Below are positions 10,122-19,905 of a stretch of 64,000 nucleotides of DNA, piece after piece. The DNA comes from Candidatus Saccharimonadota bacterium (GTDB lineage Bacteria > Patescibacteriota > Saccharimonadia > Saccharimonadales > Saccharimonadaceae): contig WQWN01000005.1 in assembly GCA_009785325.1 (NCBI GenBank), positions 1 through 64,000 on the forward strand, written 5' to 3'. Every line of letters begins with the position of its first letter. The first letter of the stretch is position 1. The translations under genes were made by a program, and so were the position numbers. Below the pieces are notes generated by a model. The model saw only the letters and a program-made list of their open reading frames with translations, did not search any database and was not told the origin of the DNA.

Positions 10122-11051
10122 ATGACAAAAACCATCGCTATCTACGTTAGCACCGCCACCGACACTCAGCCACCCACTTTTAACACCCCTGACAATGCCC
10201 TCGGCTACGCTGATCTTTTCCGCTTCATCATCAAACACGGCGGTCAACCTATCATTACCTACGACGCCGACAGTACATATCTTGGTAATAGCAGATTTAA
10301 TCAATACTGGATCGCCGAACTCGCCAACGACCAAATTTCTTACAAGAAAATCGACTCCGAAATCACCGTCGACCTCCTCTACGACAAAAACCGCTTCCCC
10401 TACTCTGATCTCAAAAAACTCAACCCCGACAAGATTAAACAAATCTGCAACGATAAATACTCTAGCTACCTCCTCTCACCCGACATGTCCTCAACTTCTT
10501 TTCTCATCAACACCCCCGAGCAACTAGATACCCTCCGCGCAACGTACAGCCAACAGCGGATAGTAATAAAAGAGCTAGACGGGCTGGGCGGCGAAAAAGT
10601 GTTTATTGGCAATCTTGCCAACTATCACAACAACTTCAACTACCCCCTCATCTTCCAAGAATTCATCGACACCTCATCCGGACTCCCAGATCTCGCAAAC
10701 GGCATTCACGACCTTCGAATCGCGCTATTCAACGGCCAGCCAATCCACGGCCTCCTGCGCTATCCCACCAATCCAGACGAACTCCGCACCAACCTCTACC
10801 TCGGTGGAAAAGTCCAAGCCTTGTTCATCAACCAAATCCCCACCGACGCCATTAAGCTTGCCCAGGAAATAGATCGTCGCTTTCAGACCGACTCACCACG
10901 CTTCTTCGCTGCCGACTTCGGTTTCGACGGACAAAACTGGAAATTATTTGAACTCAACAATATGCCAGGCATATGGTCTAAACGCCTCTACGGCGACGCA
11001 AACGACGAATATCTTGAACTCCTCGCCAAAAATCTCGTCAGTTCCGCCTAA
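10122..11051 (+). CDS. Glutathione-synthetase/RimK-like ATP-grasp protein
   Basis: 309 aa; IVIKELDGLGGEKVFIGN, LIFQEFIDTSSGLPDLANGIHDLRIALFNGQPIHGLLR, WKLFELNNMPG. Confidence 0.75.
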   Translation: MTKTIAIYVSTATDTQPPTFNTPDNALGYADLFRFIIKHGGQPIITYDADSTYLGNSRFNQYWIAELANDQISYKKIDSEITVDLLYDKNRFPYSDLKKLNPDKIKQICNDKYSSYLLSPDMSSTSFLINTPEQLDTLRATYSQQRIVIKELDGLGGEKVFIGNLANYHNNFNYPLIFQEFIDTSSGLPDLANGIHDLRIALFNGQPIHGLLRYPTNPDELRTNLYLGGKVQALFINQIPTDAIKLAQEIDRRFQTDSPRFFAADFGFDGQNWKLFELNNMPGIWSKRLYGDANDEYLELLAKNLVSSA

Positions 11052-11063
11052 ACCCTACTCGCC

Positions 11064-12167
11064 CTACCCAAAAATCCCCTTCTTCTTCACCCCTTCAAAC
11101 TCCCTCAACATCTCTTTCTGCTTCCTCGTCAGTCCCGTCGGCGTCTCCACTCTCACTGTCACGATATGCGCACCCCGCCCCTCTCTCTTCATATGCGGCA
11201 CGCCATGCCCGCTCAGCTTAAAATCCGTTCCGCTTTGCGTCCCTGCAGGTATTCTCATAGTAATCTTACCATCCACTGTCTCCACCTCAATTTCCGTACC
11301 GAGCGCCGCCTCCACCATCCCCACACTCTCTTCGCTCAAAATCAAATCACCCTCCCGCGTAAACTTCTTGTGCGCTTTTACTCGCACATGCACGTACAGA
11401 TCACCTTTCGCCCCCGACCCAGCCACCGCCTCACCGCGCCCCGCCAGTCGTATCGTCGCCCCGTCATCAATCCCTGCAGGCACTTTCAGTTTCGTCGTCT
11501 GCTTCCTCTTCTCGATCCCATTCCCTGCGCACACCGTACACACTTTCTCTGGCACTTTCCCTTTTCCTCGGCACGTGTCACACGCCACCGTCTGCTGGAT
11601 CTGCCCAAACAACGTATTCATCACCCGATTCACCTGCCCAGCACCTTTACATGCCGGACACGTCTCCATATCATGTCCAGGCTCCGCTCCCGACCCCTTG
11701 CAGTGCTCACATGTATCATCCAAATTCAAAATAATCTCCTGCTCCACCCCAAACACCGCCTCCTCAAACTTCAAATTCAAATTAACCTCCACATCCCGCC
11801 CACGTCGCGCCCGCTGCTGCCGACCCCCCATCCCAAACATATCTCCAAAAATATCTCCAAAACCTCCGCCACCGAAATCAAACTGCACACCTTGCCCACC
11901 AAATCCTCCAAAAGGATTCCCGCCACCAGAAAAACCGCCACCTCCAGCGCTACCCACACCCGCATGTCCAAACTGATCATACCTCTGTCGCTTCGCTTTA
12001 TCCTTCAGCACTTCATGTGCTTCATTCACTTCCTTGAATTTCGTCTCATCGCCACCCTCTTTGTCAGGATGAAATTTCACCGCCGCCTTCCGATACGCCT
12101 TCTTTATCTCATCGTCACTCGCACCCTTACTGACACCCAAAACTTCATAATAATCTCTCTTAGCCAT
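11064..12167 (-). CDS. dnaJ: Chaperone DnaJ
   Basis: J domain [26 protein letters not shown]...HPDK, G/F region, four CxxCxGxG zinc repeats. Confidence 0.97.
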   Translation of the reverse strand: MAKRDYYEVLGVSKGASDDEIKKAYRKAAVKFHPDKEGGDETKFKEVNEAHEVLKDKAKRQRYDQFGHAGVGSAGGGGFSGGGNPFGGFGGQGVQFDFGGGGFGDIFGDMFGMGGRQQRARRGRDVEVNLNLKFEEAVFGVEQEIILNLDDTCEHCKGSGAEPGHDMETCPACKGAGQVNRVMNTLFGQIQQTVACDTCRGKGKVPEKVCTVCAGNGIEKRKQTTKLKVPAGIDDGATIRLAGRGEAVAGSGAKGDLYVHVRVKAHKKFTREGDLILSEESVGMVEAALGTEIEVETVDGKITMRIPAGTQSGTDFKLSGHGVPHMKREGRGAHIVTVRVETPTGLTRKQKEMLREFEGVKKKGIFG

Positions 12168-12188
12168 ATCTCGCGTATTATACTCCAC

Positions 12189-12215
12189 CTAGCACTCCAT
12201 TTGCAAGAGTGCCAA
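12189..12215. promoter_or_regulatory. CIRCE operator (HrcA binding site) upstream of dnaJ
   Basis: ctAGCACTC-catttgcaa(N9)-GAGTGCcaa, matching TTAGCACTC-N9-GAGTGCTAA. Confidence 0.85.
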
Positions 12216-12276
12216 TCAGTCCTCTTTTCACACTATCACGCATATGCTATACTACCCCCAAACGGACCAATATAAA

Positions 12277-13308
12277 ATGAATAAAGAAGCCCTCAAAAAA
12301 ACCATCCTCCAGCATAACAGCCCTGATTTTCCCTTCGAATTTGCAGTTAATGGCGATTCTATCACAGGCTACTGGAACTGGACTGACGCCAAATGGTTCA
12401 CTCCTGGTACCGTCACCGAAGAACAGCGATTATATAACTTTACCATCACCCTACTCGACAACAACACATACCTCGAACACGAGAAACACGCAGAAAATTA
12501 CCGCGAGGAAAAAGACAACAGCCTCAAAGGCATTATGGCTAAAGTCGGCATTAAAGACGACGACGGCAATATTTCTTCTACAGCCCGCGTCATCGGTCAA
12601 AACCCTGACGACATCCGCGGACCTCTCCGCGATCTTCTCAAACGCGGCGGCTGGAAAAAGGCCAACTTCATCACAACAACTATTGTCAAAATTAAAGATT
12701 TCTTCGGTATACAGTCTAAATCCACCCCTCCAGGAACAACCGCTAATACCCAAATCCAAAACCCCGCCGAAAAAATCGGCGAAGCCGCCTCTCAAATGAT
12801 CACACCAGCAGCCCCACCCACACCCATAACTCCGACCACGACGCCTCCTGATCAGACTTCTGCACCAGCCCCAAACCCCCAGTCGCCCGCCACACCTCCC
12901 TCCTTCGACCCTAGCCTTATCGCAATCGACAATGCCGAAGACGACAATCTCATTCTTCAGAGCCTAAGACCTGACCCAGTCTCTCTCCTTCACACTCCAG
13001 CCACCGAAGAAACCACCCCTCATCCCACACCAATAGCTCCACCCCTTCCCACAACACCGGCTTCTGTCGCCTCACTTACTCCTATTCAGCCAGTTCCCGC
13101 CCCAATTCCAGCAACTCCACAACCGACCCCACCACAAAACACTGCACCGGCGCAACCACAAACACCCATCCCTCAACCAGCCGTACAAGCTCCAATCCCA
13201 CCAACAGCCCCGCCACCAATACCTACCCCCGTCCAACAACCACCCACACCAGCAACTCCACCAACCCAGCCTCAACCCCTCACTCCACCACAACTACCAC
13301 AGCAATAA
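12277..13308 (+). CDS. Hypothetical protein with long Pro/Thr/Ala-rich low-complexity C-terminus
   Basis: ORF with TATGCTATACT-like -10; the C-terminal ~150 aa are PTPPQ/APxP-rich. Confidence 0.7.
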   Translation: MNKEALKKTILQHNSPDFPFEFAVNGDSITGYWNWTDAKWFTPGTVTEEQRLYNFTITLLDNNTYLEHEKHAENYREEKDNSLKGIMAKVGIKDDDGNISSTARVIGQNPDDIRGPLRDLLKRGGWKKANFITTTIVKIKDFFGIQSKSTPPGTTANTQIQNPAEKIGEAASQMITPAAPPTPITPTTTPPDQTSAPAPNPQSPATPPSFDPSLIAIDNAEDDNLILQSLRPDPVSLLHTPATEETTPHPTPIAPPLPTTPASVASLTPIQPVPAPIPATPQPTPPQNTAPAQPQTPIPQPAVQAPIPPTAPPPIPTPVQQPPTPATPPTQPQPLTPPQLPQQ

Positions 13309-13324
13309 CCCCACAAACCCAAAC

Positions 13325-14029
13325 TTACTCTGCGTTCGTGTAAACTCCAGTTACGTCATCATGATCTTCTAGTAAATCTAGTACACGAGTTAAGTTCTCT
13401 CCTATCTCTTCATCTTCCACGCCTACCATCACACTCGGCACATATTGTAATTCCGCCGACTTCACCACTAGTCCCGCATCTAAAATATTCTTTCTCACCC
13501 CCGCGAGTTCTTTCATGTCTATATAAACCACTATCTCACCCTCATCTTCTTCCGCATCTTCCGCTCCCGCTTCCAGTACCGCCAACAGCAATTCTTCCCC
13601 ACTTCCCTCCACTACGATCACTCCCCTCCGCTTAAACTGAAACATCACACTTCCAGGATCCGCGATCCGTCCACCATTTTTCGTGAGCACCGACCGCACT
13701 TCAGGAAAAGTCCGATTCTTATTATCTGTCGCCACTTCTATAATTATCCCCACTCCACCAGGGCCATATGCCTCGTAAGTCTCTTCGATCATTTGCGCAG
13801 CACCCTTATCCGTCACGCGCGCGATCGCCCGCTTGATATTATCATTTGGCATATTTGCCTGCTTTGCCTTCTCTATCGCCATCGCGAGACTCGAGTTTAT
13901 TTCAGGATCAGCTCCGTTTCGCGCCGCAATCGCAATCAAATTCCCCAGCTTCGTAAACACCGCTCCCCTCTTTGCATCCATCACTGCCTTGTGTCTATGT
14001 GTTGTCGCCCATTTACTATGTCCTGCCAT
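13325..14029 (-). CDS. yebC: YebC/PmpR (TACO1) family regulator
   Basis: MAGHSKWATTHRHKAVMDAKRGAVFTKL...YEAYGPGGVGIIIE. Confidence 0.93.
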   Translation of the reverse strand: MAGHSKWATTHRHKAVMDAKRGAVFTKLGNLIAIAARNGADPEINSSLAMAIEKAKQANMPNDNIKRAIARVTDKGAAQMIEETYEAYGPGGVGIIIEVATDNKNRTFPEVRSVLTKNGGRIADPGSVMFQFKRRGVIVVEGSGEELLLAVLEAGAEDAEEDEGEIVVYIDMKELAGVRKNILDAGLVVKSAELQYVPSVMVGVEDEEIGENLTRVLDLLEDHDDVTGVYTNAE

Positions 14030-14167
14030 TTTCCCTCTTCACGTTTTAACTTTTCTCTCCAAATTTTACCACAAAACCCCTCAGCTTGCCATAATGCATA
14101 AATTATGCTATGATCTAGAAAGTTTTCATAAAAGTTCTTTACAAACCCGAAAAGGAGGCATAAGACC

Positions 14168-14899
14168 ATGTTTAGTCGTGTAAAAGCCAAGTTATTCGAA
14201 ATCTACCTCGCAAGACCTCTTTCTATCATTGTCGTATATGTAGTCATTGTTATTGCTGTTGCTACTTTTGCGTTCGTTGTTTCAATCAACAACCAAGCAT
14301 CACAGACCCAACAGCAGTATGCATTATCCCAGACACGCACTGATATCCTCACCCAACAACAAGCACTTCAGGAAAAATGGGAAGATATTACAGGCGTCAT
14401 ACTGCACGTCAATCGCGAGATACAGACTGAAGTCATCCAACCTCTCAGCGAGTTATCACTCGACCTCGAAGCACCGGAATGGTCTACAGTCAGACACCTC
14501 ACCTCAAACGAATTCAAACGACTCCAGCATTACTCCGAGCAAATCATCACTCTATCCGACAGCTATGACATCGCCGCCCTACTCACCGCAGCTACCACGC
14601 TTCACTATATAACCCGAGCCGTAGGTAACACTGTGGAGAGCTTCATACTTCCCGATAACGCTATAGCTCATACAGCCGACCATTTGCGCGGCAACCTACT
14701 TGCAATCGCAGGCCAGCGTGGCAAAGAATACTATGCTGACCTCGACAGTATCGTGCGCTTCGTAAATGCTGCCCGCGAATTCAATCGCCTCCTCTCGACA
14801 CAAAACGGTCAGCAAATCACTACCGAACTTGGACTCGCACCACTCACAATCCCTCGCGAGATCCACCTTCCAGGTCTCACTATTCAGTTCGGGATCTAG
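14168..14899 (+). CDS. Membrane-anchored hypothetical protein
   Basis: 243 aa with one N-terminal TM; upstream aaaggaggcataagacc RBS. Confidence 0.7.
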   Translation: MFSRVKAKLFEIYLARPLSIIVVYVVIVIAVATFAFVVSINNQASQTQQQYALSQTRTDILTQQQALQEKWEDITGVILHVNREIQTEVIQPLSELSLDLEAPEWSTVRHLTSNEFKRLQHYSEQIITLSDSYDIAALLTAATTLHYITRAVGNTVESFILPDNAIAHTADHLRGNLLAIAGQRGKEYYADLDSIVRFVNAAREFNRLLSTQNGQQITTELGLAPLTIPREIHLPGLTIQFGI

Positions 14900-14904
14900 A
14901 AGTC

Positions 14905-14935
14905 AAGCCAGTTTCATTCTAGGAACTGGCTTTTT
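14905..14935 (+). terminator. Intrinsic terminator
   Basis: AAGCCAGTT...AACTGGCTTTTT directly after the CDS. Confidence 0.75.
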
Positions 14936-14995
14936 CATATCAAAACAATAACTCACTAAAACAAAATGACGGATAAATCCGTCAAAATCCTAGTG

Positions 14996-15072
14996 TGGTA
15001 GTACCGGCTGGGATCGAACCAGCGACCTTAGGCTTATGAGTCCTACGCTCTAACCAACTGAGCTACGGTACC
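14996..15072 (-). tRNA. tRNA with CAT anticodon (Met or Ile2), CCA encoded
   Basis: Reverse complement GGTACCGTAGCTCAGTTGGTTAGAGCGTAGGACTCATAAGCCTAAGGTCGCTGGTTCGATCCCAGCCGGTACTACCA. Confidence 0.88.
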
Positions 15073-15180
15073 ACGCCCACCCATTCTACCAAATCCTTAC
15101 AAAAAATCCACCCCGCCACCACTCCTCTCTACCAAATTTCCCACGCCTTCATGTTTATGCTAAAATCAAAGTGTAAAACC

Positions 15181-15885
15181 ATGGACCTACTACCTAATAT
15201 TTTCATCATCCTACTAGCTGCCCTCATCCATGCTAGCCTCCAGCTCGGCCCGGGTTGTTTACTCTTGCTTTGTCGCCATTCCCTCAGCACCCCAAAACTC
15301 CGCAAATCCACCACTACTCTCACCGTAGGTTTCATTCTCGGCGCAGTATTTATCACTACCACCCTCCTCGCCGCCGCCTGCTACTTCCTCTTTATAATCT
15401 TCCAGCAAAACCAACCACCTCTCGTCGTCACCGCCATCGCGTCTGGTGTTGTCGTCGGTCTTGCTGGCGTCCTCCCTTTCATCTACTACCGCCCTACCGG
15501 CACCGCTCTCTGGATTCCTCGCACCACTGCCAATTTCCTAGAGTCTCGCACCGCCAAAACCTCCAACCCCACCGAGTCTTTCTCTCTCGGCATCATGTCT
15601 GTTCTCGGCGAAGCTCCCATCACTCTCGTCCTTATCGCTATCGCTAGCTACTCCATCCTAGAACTCACCACTTCTTGGCAACTTCTCACGATCGTCATCT
15701 ACGCTATTATTGCCACCATCCCCCTCACTAGCACCGCCCTCGCACTCCGTTTCGGTTCCAATATCTCTCGCATCCAGCGTTGGCGCGAGTCAAACAAAAC
15801 TTTCTTTAGAATCATCCTCGCCGTCGGCTTCTTTACTCTCGGTGCTTATATTTTCGTGTTCAAAGGGTTACCGGTCGGCATATGA
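15181..15885 (+). CDS. Multi-TM membrane protein of unknown function
   Basis: About six hydrophobic segments; overlaps the next gene start (ATGA). Confidence 0.65.
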   Translation: MDLLPNIFIILLAALIHASLQLGPGCLLLLCRHSLSTPKLRKSTTTLTVGFILGAVFITTTLLAAACYFLFIIFQQNQPPLVVTAIASGVVVGLAGVLPFIYYRPTGTALWIPRTTANFLESRTAKTSNPTESFSLGIMSVLGEAPITLVLIAIASYSILELTTSWQLLTIVIYAIIATIPLTSTALALRFGSNISRIQRWRESNKTFFRIILAVGFFTLGAYIFVFKGLPVGI

Positions 15886-16169
15886 CAAAACAAAAACCTC
15901 TCACTATCATCAAACGCTCTGGCGAACGTGAACAAAACTTCTCCCCTCGCAAATTCCACGCCAGTATCCTAAAAGAAGCCCTCGCCCTTAAAATTCCCCC
16001 AGGTCAAGCTGAAGAAATCGCTAAACTCACCACTGACCACGTCGAAAAATGGACTAAATCTCGCCCTACTGTCACTACTGCCGACATTCGTCGCGTCGCT
16101 ACTCGTCACCTCAAACGCCTCCATCTCGACCTAGCCTACCTCTACGAAAACAATGGACATATGATCTAA
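15882..16169 (+). CDS. Stand-alone ATP-cone domain protein
   Basis: TIIKRSGEREQNFSPRKFHASILKEAL...TTADIRRVATRHLKRLHLDLAYLY resembles the NrdR/RNR ATP-cone. Confidence 0.7.
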   Translation: MTKQKPLTIIKRSGEREQNFSPRKFHASILKEALALKIPPGQAEEIAKLTTDHVEKWTKSRPTVTTADIRRVATRHLKRLHLDLAYLYENNGHMI

Positions 16170-16196
16170 ACCAACCAAATCAAAGGAGAATACCTC

Positions 16197-17573
16197 ATGC
16201 TAAACAAATCCAAATACGACTTCGAACTTATCGTCATCGGCAGCGGAGCAGGCGGATCAACTGCCGCTCTCACGTCTGCTAAATCCGGCTACAAAACCGC
16301 CCTCATCGAGTCAGACGTCTTCGGCGGCAGCGCCCCTAACCATAGTGACGTTCCTATGTCTGCCCTCCTCCAAGCCTCCCACCTCTACGACCAAGCTCGC
16401 CGCGGTGTCCGTTTCGGTATTAGTAGTAGCGGCCTCCGTTACAACTTCCCTACTATCATGGGATTCAAAGACGCCGCCAGTAAAAAAACCGGCGCAAAGG
16501 ACAACCGCCAACTCTACGAAAAAGCAGGTGTAAAAACTTTTCATGGCACTGCACATTTTCTCAGCCCCCACGAGATCTCCATCGGCAATAAGCGCCTCAC
16601 CGCCCGTAAATTCCTCATCGCTACAGGCGCCACACCTACACTAACCGATATTCGTGGCCTCGACACTGTCTCACACCTCACTCCTCGCTCCGTCACTGAA
16701 CTTCACCGTCCCGTCAAATCCATCTTCATTGTCGGTGGTGGCACAGCTGGCGTCGAGATCGCTCAGCTCTTCGCTTCTCTCGGCACAAAAGTCCTTATCG
16801 CCGATATCGCCTCTAGACTCCTTCCTCGCGACGACGAAGAAGTCGGCCAGCTCATCGGTCAAGTTTTCGACAAAACTTACGGAATTAAAGTTCTGACTAG
16901 CACTCGCGTCGTAACTGTATCAAAAGACGGTAGCTACAAAAAAGTCACCTACCTCCGCGGCGGAGAGGAAAAAACCATCCGCGTCGATGAAATCCTCATC
17001 GCCACAGGCTCTACCCCTGCTACTGACCTCGGTCTCGAAAACGCAAAAGTCGACTACGACAAAACTGGTATCACTGTCAGTTCCAGTCTCCAAACTTCCG
17101 CCAAACATATCTACGCCGCTGGTGACGTCGTCGGCGAAGGCCCGAGTTCCACGACAAAAGCCGTCCTCGAGAGTCAGGTCGCAGGTCACAACCTCTTCCA
17201 TAAAAACAAGCAAAACGTTGACTATACCGTCATCCCGAAAATCATCCGCACTCACCCAGTCGTCGCCACCGTCGGGCTCATGGAAGACGACGCCATCAAA
17301 TCCGACCTCAAATACCTCAAAGCTCTCGTCCCTCTCAAAAACACTCCTCGCTCCATCACTGCCGATTTCACCGACGGCTTCGTCAAACTCATCACAGCAA
17401 AAAATGGCCAAATCCTCGGCGCTACCATTGTTGCCCCAGAAGCAGATACCATGATCCACGAGCTCTCCCTCGCCATCCGTTACCAACTCACTACTTACGA
17501 TCTCGCTACCCTCCCTCACGCTTTCCTTTCCTGGAACGAAATCATCCGCCTCGCCGCCCAAAAAATCAAATAA
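16197..17573 (+). CDS. FAD-dependent pyridine nucleotide-disulfide oxidoreductase homologue lacking active-site cysteines
   Basis: VIGSGAGGSTAALTSAKSGYKTALIE, VGGGTAGVEIAQLFASLGTKV, IYAAGDVV; the usual GGTCxxxGCxPSK reads GGSAPNHSDVPMSA. Confidence 0.85.
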   Translation: MLNKSKYDFELIVIGSGAGGSTAALTSAKSGYKTALIESDVFGGSAPNHSDVPMSALLQASHLYDQARRGVRFGISSSGLRYNFPTIMGFKDAASKKTGAKDNRQLYEKAGVKTFHGTAHFLSPHEISIGNKRLTARKFLIATGATPTLTDIRGLDTVSHLTPRSVTELHRPVKSIFIVGGGTAGVEIAQLFASLGTKVLIADIASRLLPRDDEEVGQLIGQVFDKTYGIKVLTSTRVVTVSKDGSYKKVTYLRGGEEKTIRVDEILIATGSTPATDLGLENAKVDYDKTGITVSSSLQTSAKHIYAAGDVVGEGPSSTTKAVLESQVAGHNLFHKNKQNVDYTVIPKIIRTHPVVATVGLMEDDAIKSDLKYLKALVPLKNTPRSITADFTDGFVKLITAKNGQILGATIVAPEADTMIHELSLAIRYQLTTYDLATLPHAFLSWNEIIRLAAQKIK

Positions 17574-17715
17574 TCCACACTCAGCACCTTGACTTCCGCT
17601 CGCACATCTGCTACAATTCCAGATACTAATTAATATAACTTCTTTCCTCTGACGCAGCGCGTACAAAAAACACGTACTCGGACAGCGTCGTTGCTGAAAC
17701 GAATTTTGGAGACCT

Positions 17716-19839
17716 ATGACAAACAACCAACCAAATATAGACCGCGCAAAGCTTGCCGATCTTGATAAATACCTTGCCGCAAAAACTGCGGAGAGTACAA
17801 AGTCAGCTCAGACACGACCCGCTCGGCCTACTCAAAAACAAAACCGCGAGGCCGCTCGCCGTGCCAAACTCATGGCGATGCGCGACCGCAAGCTCAAAGA
17901 CATGAAGTCTCGAGGCCCAAGCAATACGCCAGAAAAAACCAAAGCGGACAAAAACAAAATCAACCTCTCAACAACAACTCGTCGCGGCGAGATGGTTAGA
18001 GCACAGAGGATGATGTCTCAAGACGTAAACGCCCGTGCCACTCAACACATCGTCAATATTCCCGTCAATAAATCCGAATTCAACGGCTTCAAAGGTCAAC
18101 AACCTTCCCCCGCTCAGCTCCGCACCGTAAAACCATCTAAAGAAGCAGTCCGTATCATTCCACTTGGCGGCGTCGGTGACACAGGTATCGGCAAAAATAT
18201 GACTCTTATTGAATATGGCGACGAGTCTATCGTTATCGACATGGGTGTCATGTTCGCAGGCGATGATTACCCAGGCGTCAACTATCTCATTCCTGACATC
18301 AAATACCTCGAGCGCCGACTTTCAACTGTAAAAGCCATTCTCTTCACCCATGCCCACCTCGACCATATCGGTGCCGCTCGCCACCTCCTCCCACGCTTCC
18401 ATCACCTCACTCCGATTTACGGCACAGAATTCACTCTCAACATGGTGAAAAAACAGATGAACGAACTTGCCGAAGTCCCCGAACTCAACTATGTCTCAGT
18501 TGATCCAGCTAAACACGAACAAATTCAAGTTAGTCCAAATCTCTCTGTCGAATTTATCAGCACCACCCACTCCATCCCAGGCAACGCTTCCTTCATAATC
18601 CGCACCCCAGCAGGCACTATCGCATACATGGGCGACTGGCGCTTTGAGGAAAAACCCGTCAGTACTCCATTTGATATCGGCCGCTTTGAGGAGATCCGCG
18701 ACAAAGAAGGCATCGACCTTCTCATCAACGAATCTACCAATATCAACATCCCCGGCGCCCACGCCCACAGCGAGTTCGACGTCAGCGACAATATCGGCAA
18801 AGTCATGGATAACTTCCCAAATGGACGTATTATTATTTCCAGTTTCTCCAGCCAGATCGCCCGCATTCAACTCACTCTCGAAGAAGCCCAAAAGCGCGGC
18901 CGCAAAGTCGCCTTCGCTGGCTTTTCCATGATCAACAACCTCGAAACCGCCCTCCGCTCCAAAGAAATCAAAGTCCCCAAAGACACGATCATGAAAATGG
19001 AAGACATCGTCAAACTTCCCGACAATAAAGTCACGATCGTTTGCACAGGATCTCAAGGCGAGCTAAACGCCGTCCTCAACCGCATGGCTTCAGGTTCTCA
19101 TAAATTCATCAAAATCAAACCTACCGACATCATCGTCTTCAGCTCTAGCCCCGTCCCGGGTAACGAAGTAAACGTCGTACACACAGTCGACGGGCTCACT
19201 CGCGAGGGCGCCGAAGTCATCCGCCACGGCAATACTCACCTCACAGGCGTCGGACCACTCCACCTCTCTGGTCACGCTTACTACGAAGACCACGTCAAAC
19301 TCCTCGAACTACTTAAACCAAAACTCTATCTTCCAGTTCACGGCACCTTCTCCATGCTAGAGAGTAACGCCGATATGGCCGTCAACATCGCAGGTATCAA
19401 AAAAGAAGATACTCTCGTCATCGACAACGGCGATACAGTCGAATTCTTCCCTAACAAAACCATCAAGCGCGGCATCCGCATAAATGTCGGAAGCGAACTT
19501 TACGACAACTCCAACAACCGCGTCCACGAAGCCGTAGTAAAAGACCGCCTCCATATCAGCAACGAAGGCATCTTTATTATCGTCCTCACACTAAACAAAA
19601 AAACCGGTCGCCTCATCAAAACTCCAGATGTCGTGTCCCGTGCCTTCGTCTACCTCGACGACAGCGAGGAGCTCATTGGCAAAATCCGCCACTACCTCCG
19701 CACCAAAACCGACCGCATCGGTCCTGGCGAAGTCGACCTCTCCACTCTCAAACAAGAGATTAAAGACGACATCTCCCACATCCTCTACGACACCACCGGT
19801 CACACTCCCATCGTCATCCCTGTCGTCAACAAAGTCTAA
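17716..19839 (+). CDS. rnj: Ribonuclease J (metallo-beta-lactamase/beta-CASP)
   Basis: IIPLGGVGDTGIGKNMTLIEYGD, FTHAHLDHIGA, VHGTFSMLESNADMA. Confidence 0.93.
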   Translation: MTNNQPNIDRAKLADLDKYLAAKTAESTKSAQTRPARPTQKQNREAARRAKLMAMRDRKLKDMKSRGPSNTPEKTKADKNKINLSTTTRRGEMVRAQRMMSQDVNARATQHIVNIPVNKSEFNGFKGQQPSPAQLRTVKPSKEAVRIIPLGGVGDTGIGKNMTLIEYGDESIVIDMGVMFAGDDYPGVNYLIPDIKYLERRLSTVKAILFTHAHLDHIGAARHLLPRFHHLTPIYGTEFTLNMVKKQMNELAEVPELNYVSVDPAKHEQIQVSPNLSVEFISTTHSIPGNASFIIRTPAGTIAYMGDWRFEEKPVSTPFDIGRFEEIRDKEGIDLLINESTNINIPGAHAHSEFDVSDNIGKVMDNFPNGRIIISSFSSQIARIQLTLEEAQKRGRKVAFAGFSMINNLETALRSKEIKVPKDTIMKMEDIVKLPDNKVTIVCTGSQGELNAVLNRMASGSHKFIKIKPTDIIVFSSSPVPGNEVNVVHTVDGLTREGAEVIRHGNTHLTGVGPLHLSGHAYYEDHVKLLELLKPKLYLPVHGTFSMLESNADMAVNIAGIKKEDTLVIDNGDTVEFFPNKTIKRGIRINVGSELYDNSNNRVHEAVVKDRLHISNEGIFIIVLTLNKKTGRLIKTPDVVSRAFVYLDDSEELIGKIRHYLRTKTDRIGPGEVDLSTLKQEIKDDISHILYDTTGHTPIVIPVVNKV

Positions 19840-19905
19840 ATTTTTAAATAGCCAGCTCTACTCTTGCAAACATCTGTTATATCTGCTAAAATCTTTAGCA
19901 GATAT

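Noticed and set aside
16197-17573. Annotation as mercuric reductase or dihydrolipoamide dehydrogenase
   Set aside because: The redox-active cysteines required for those functions are absent
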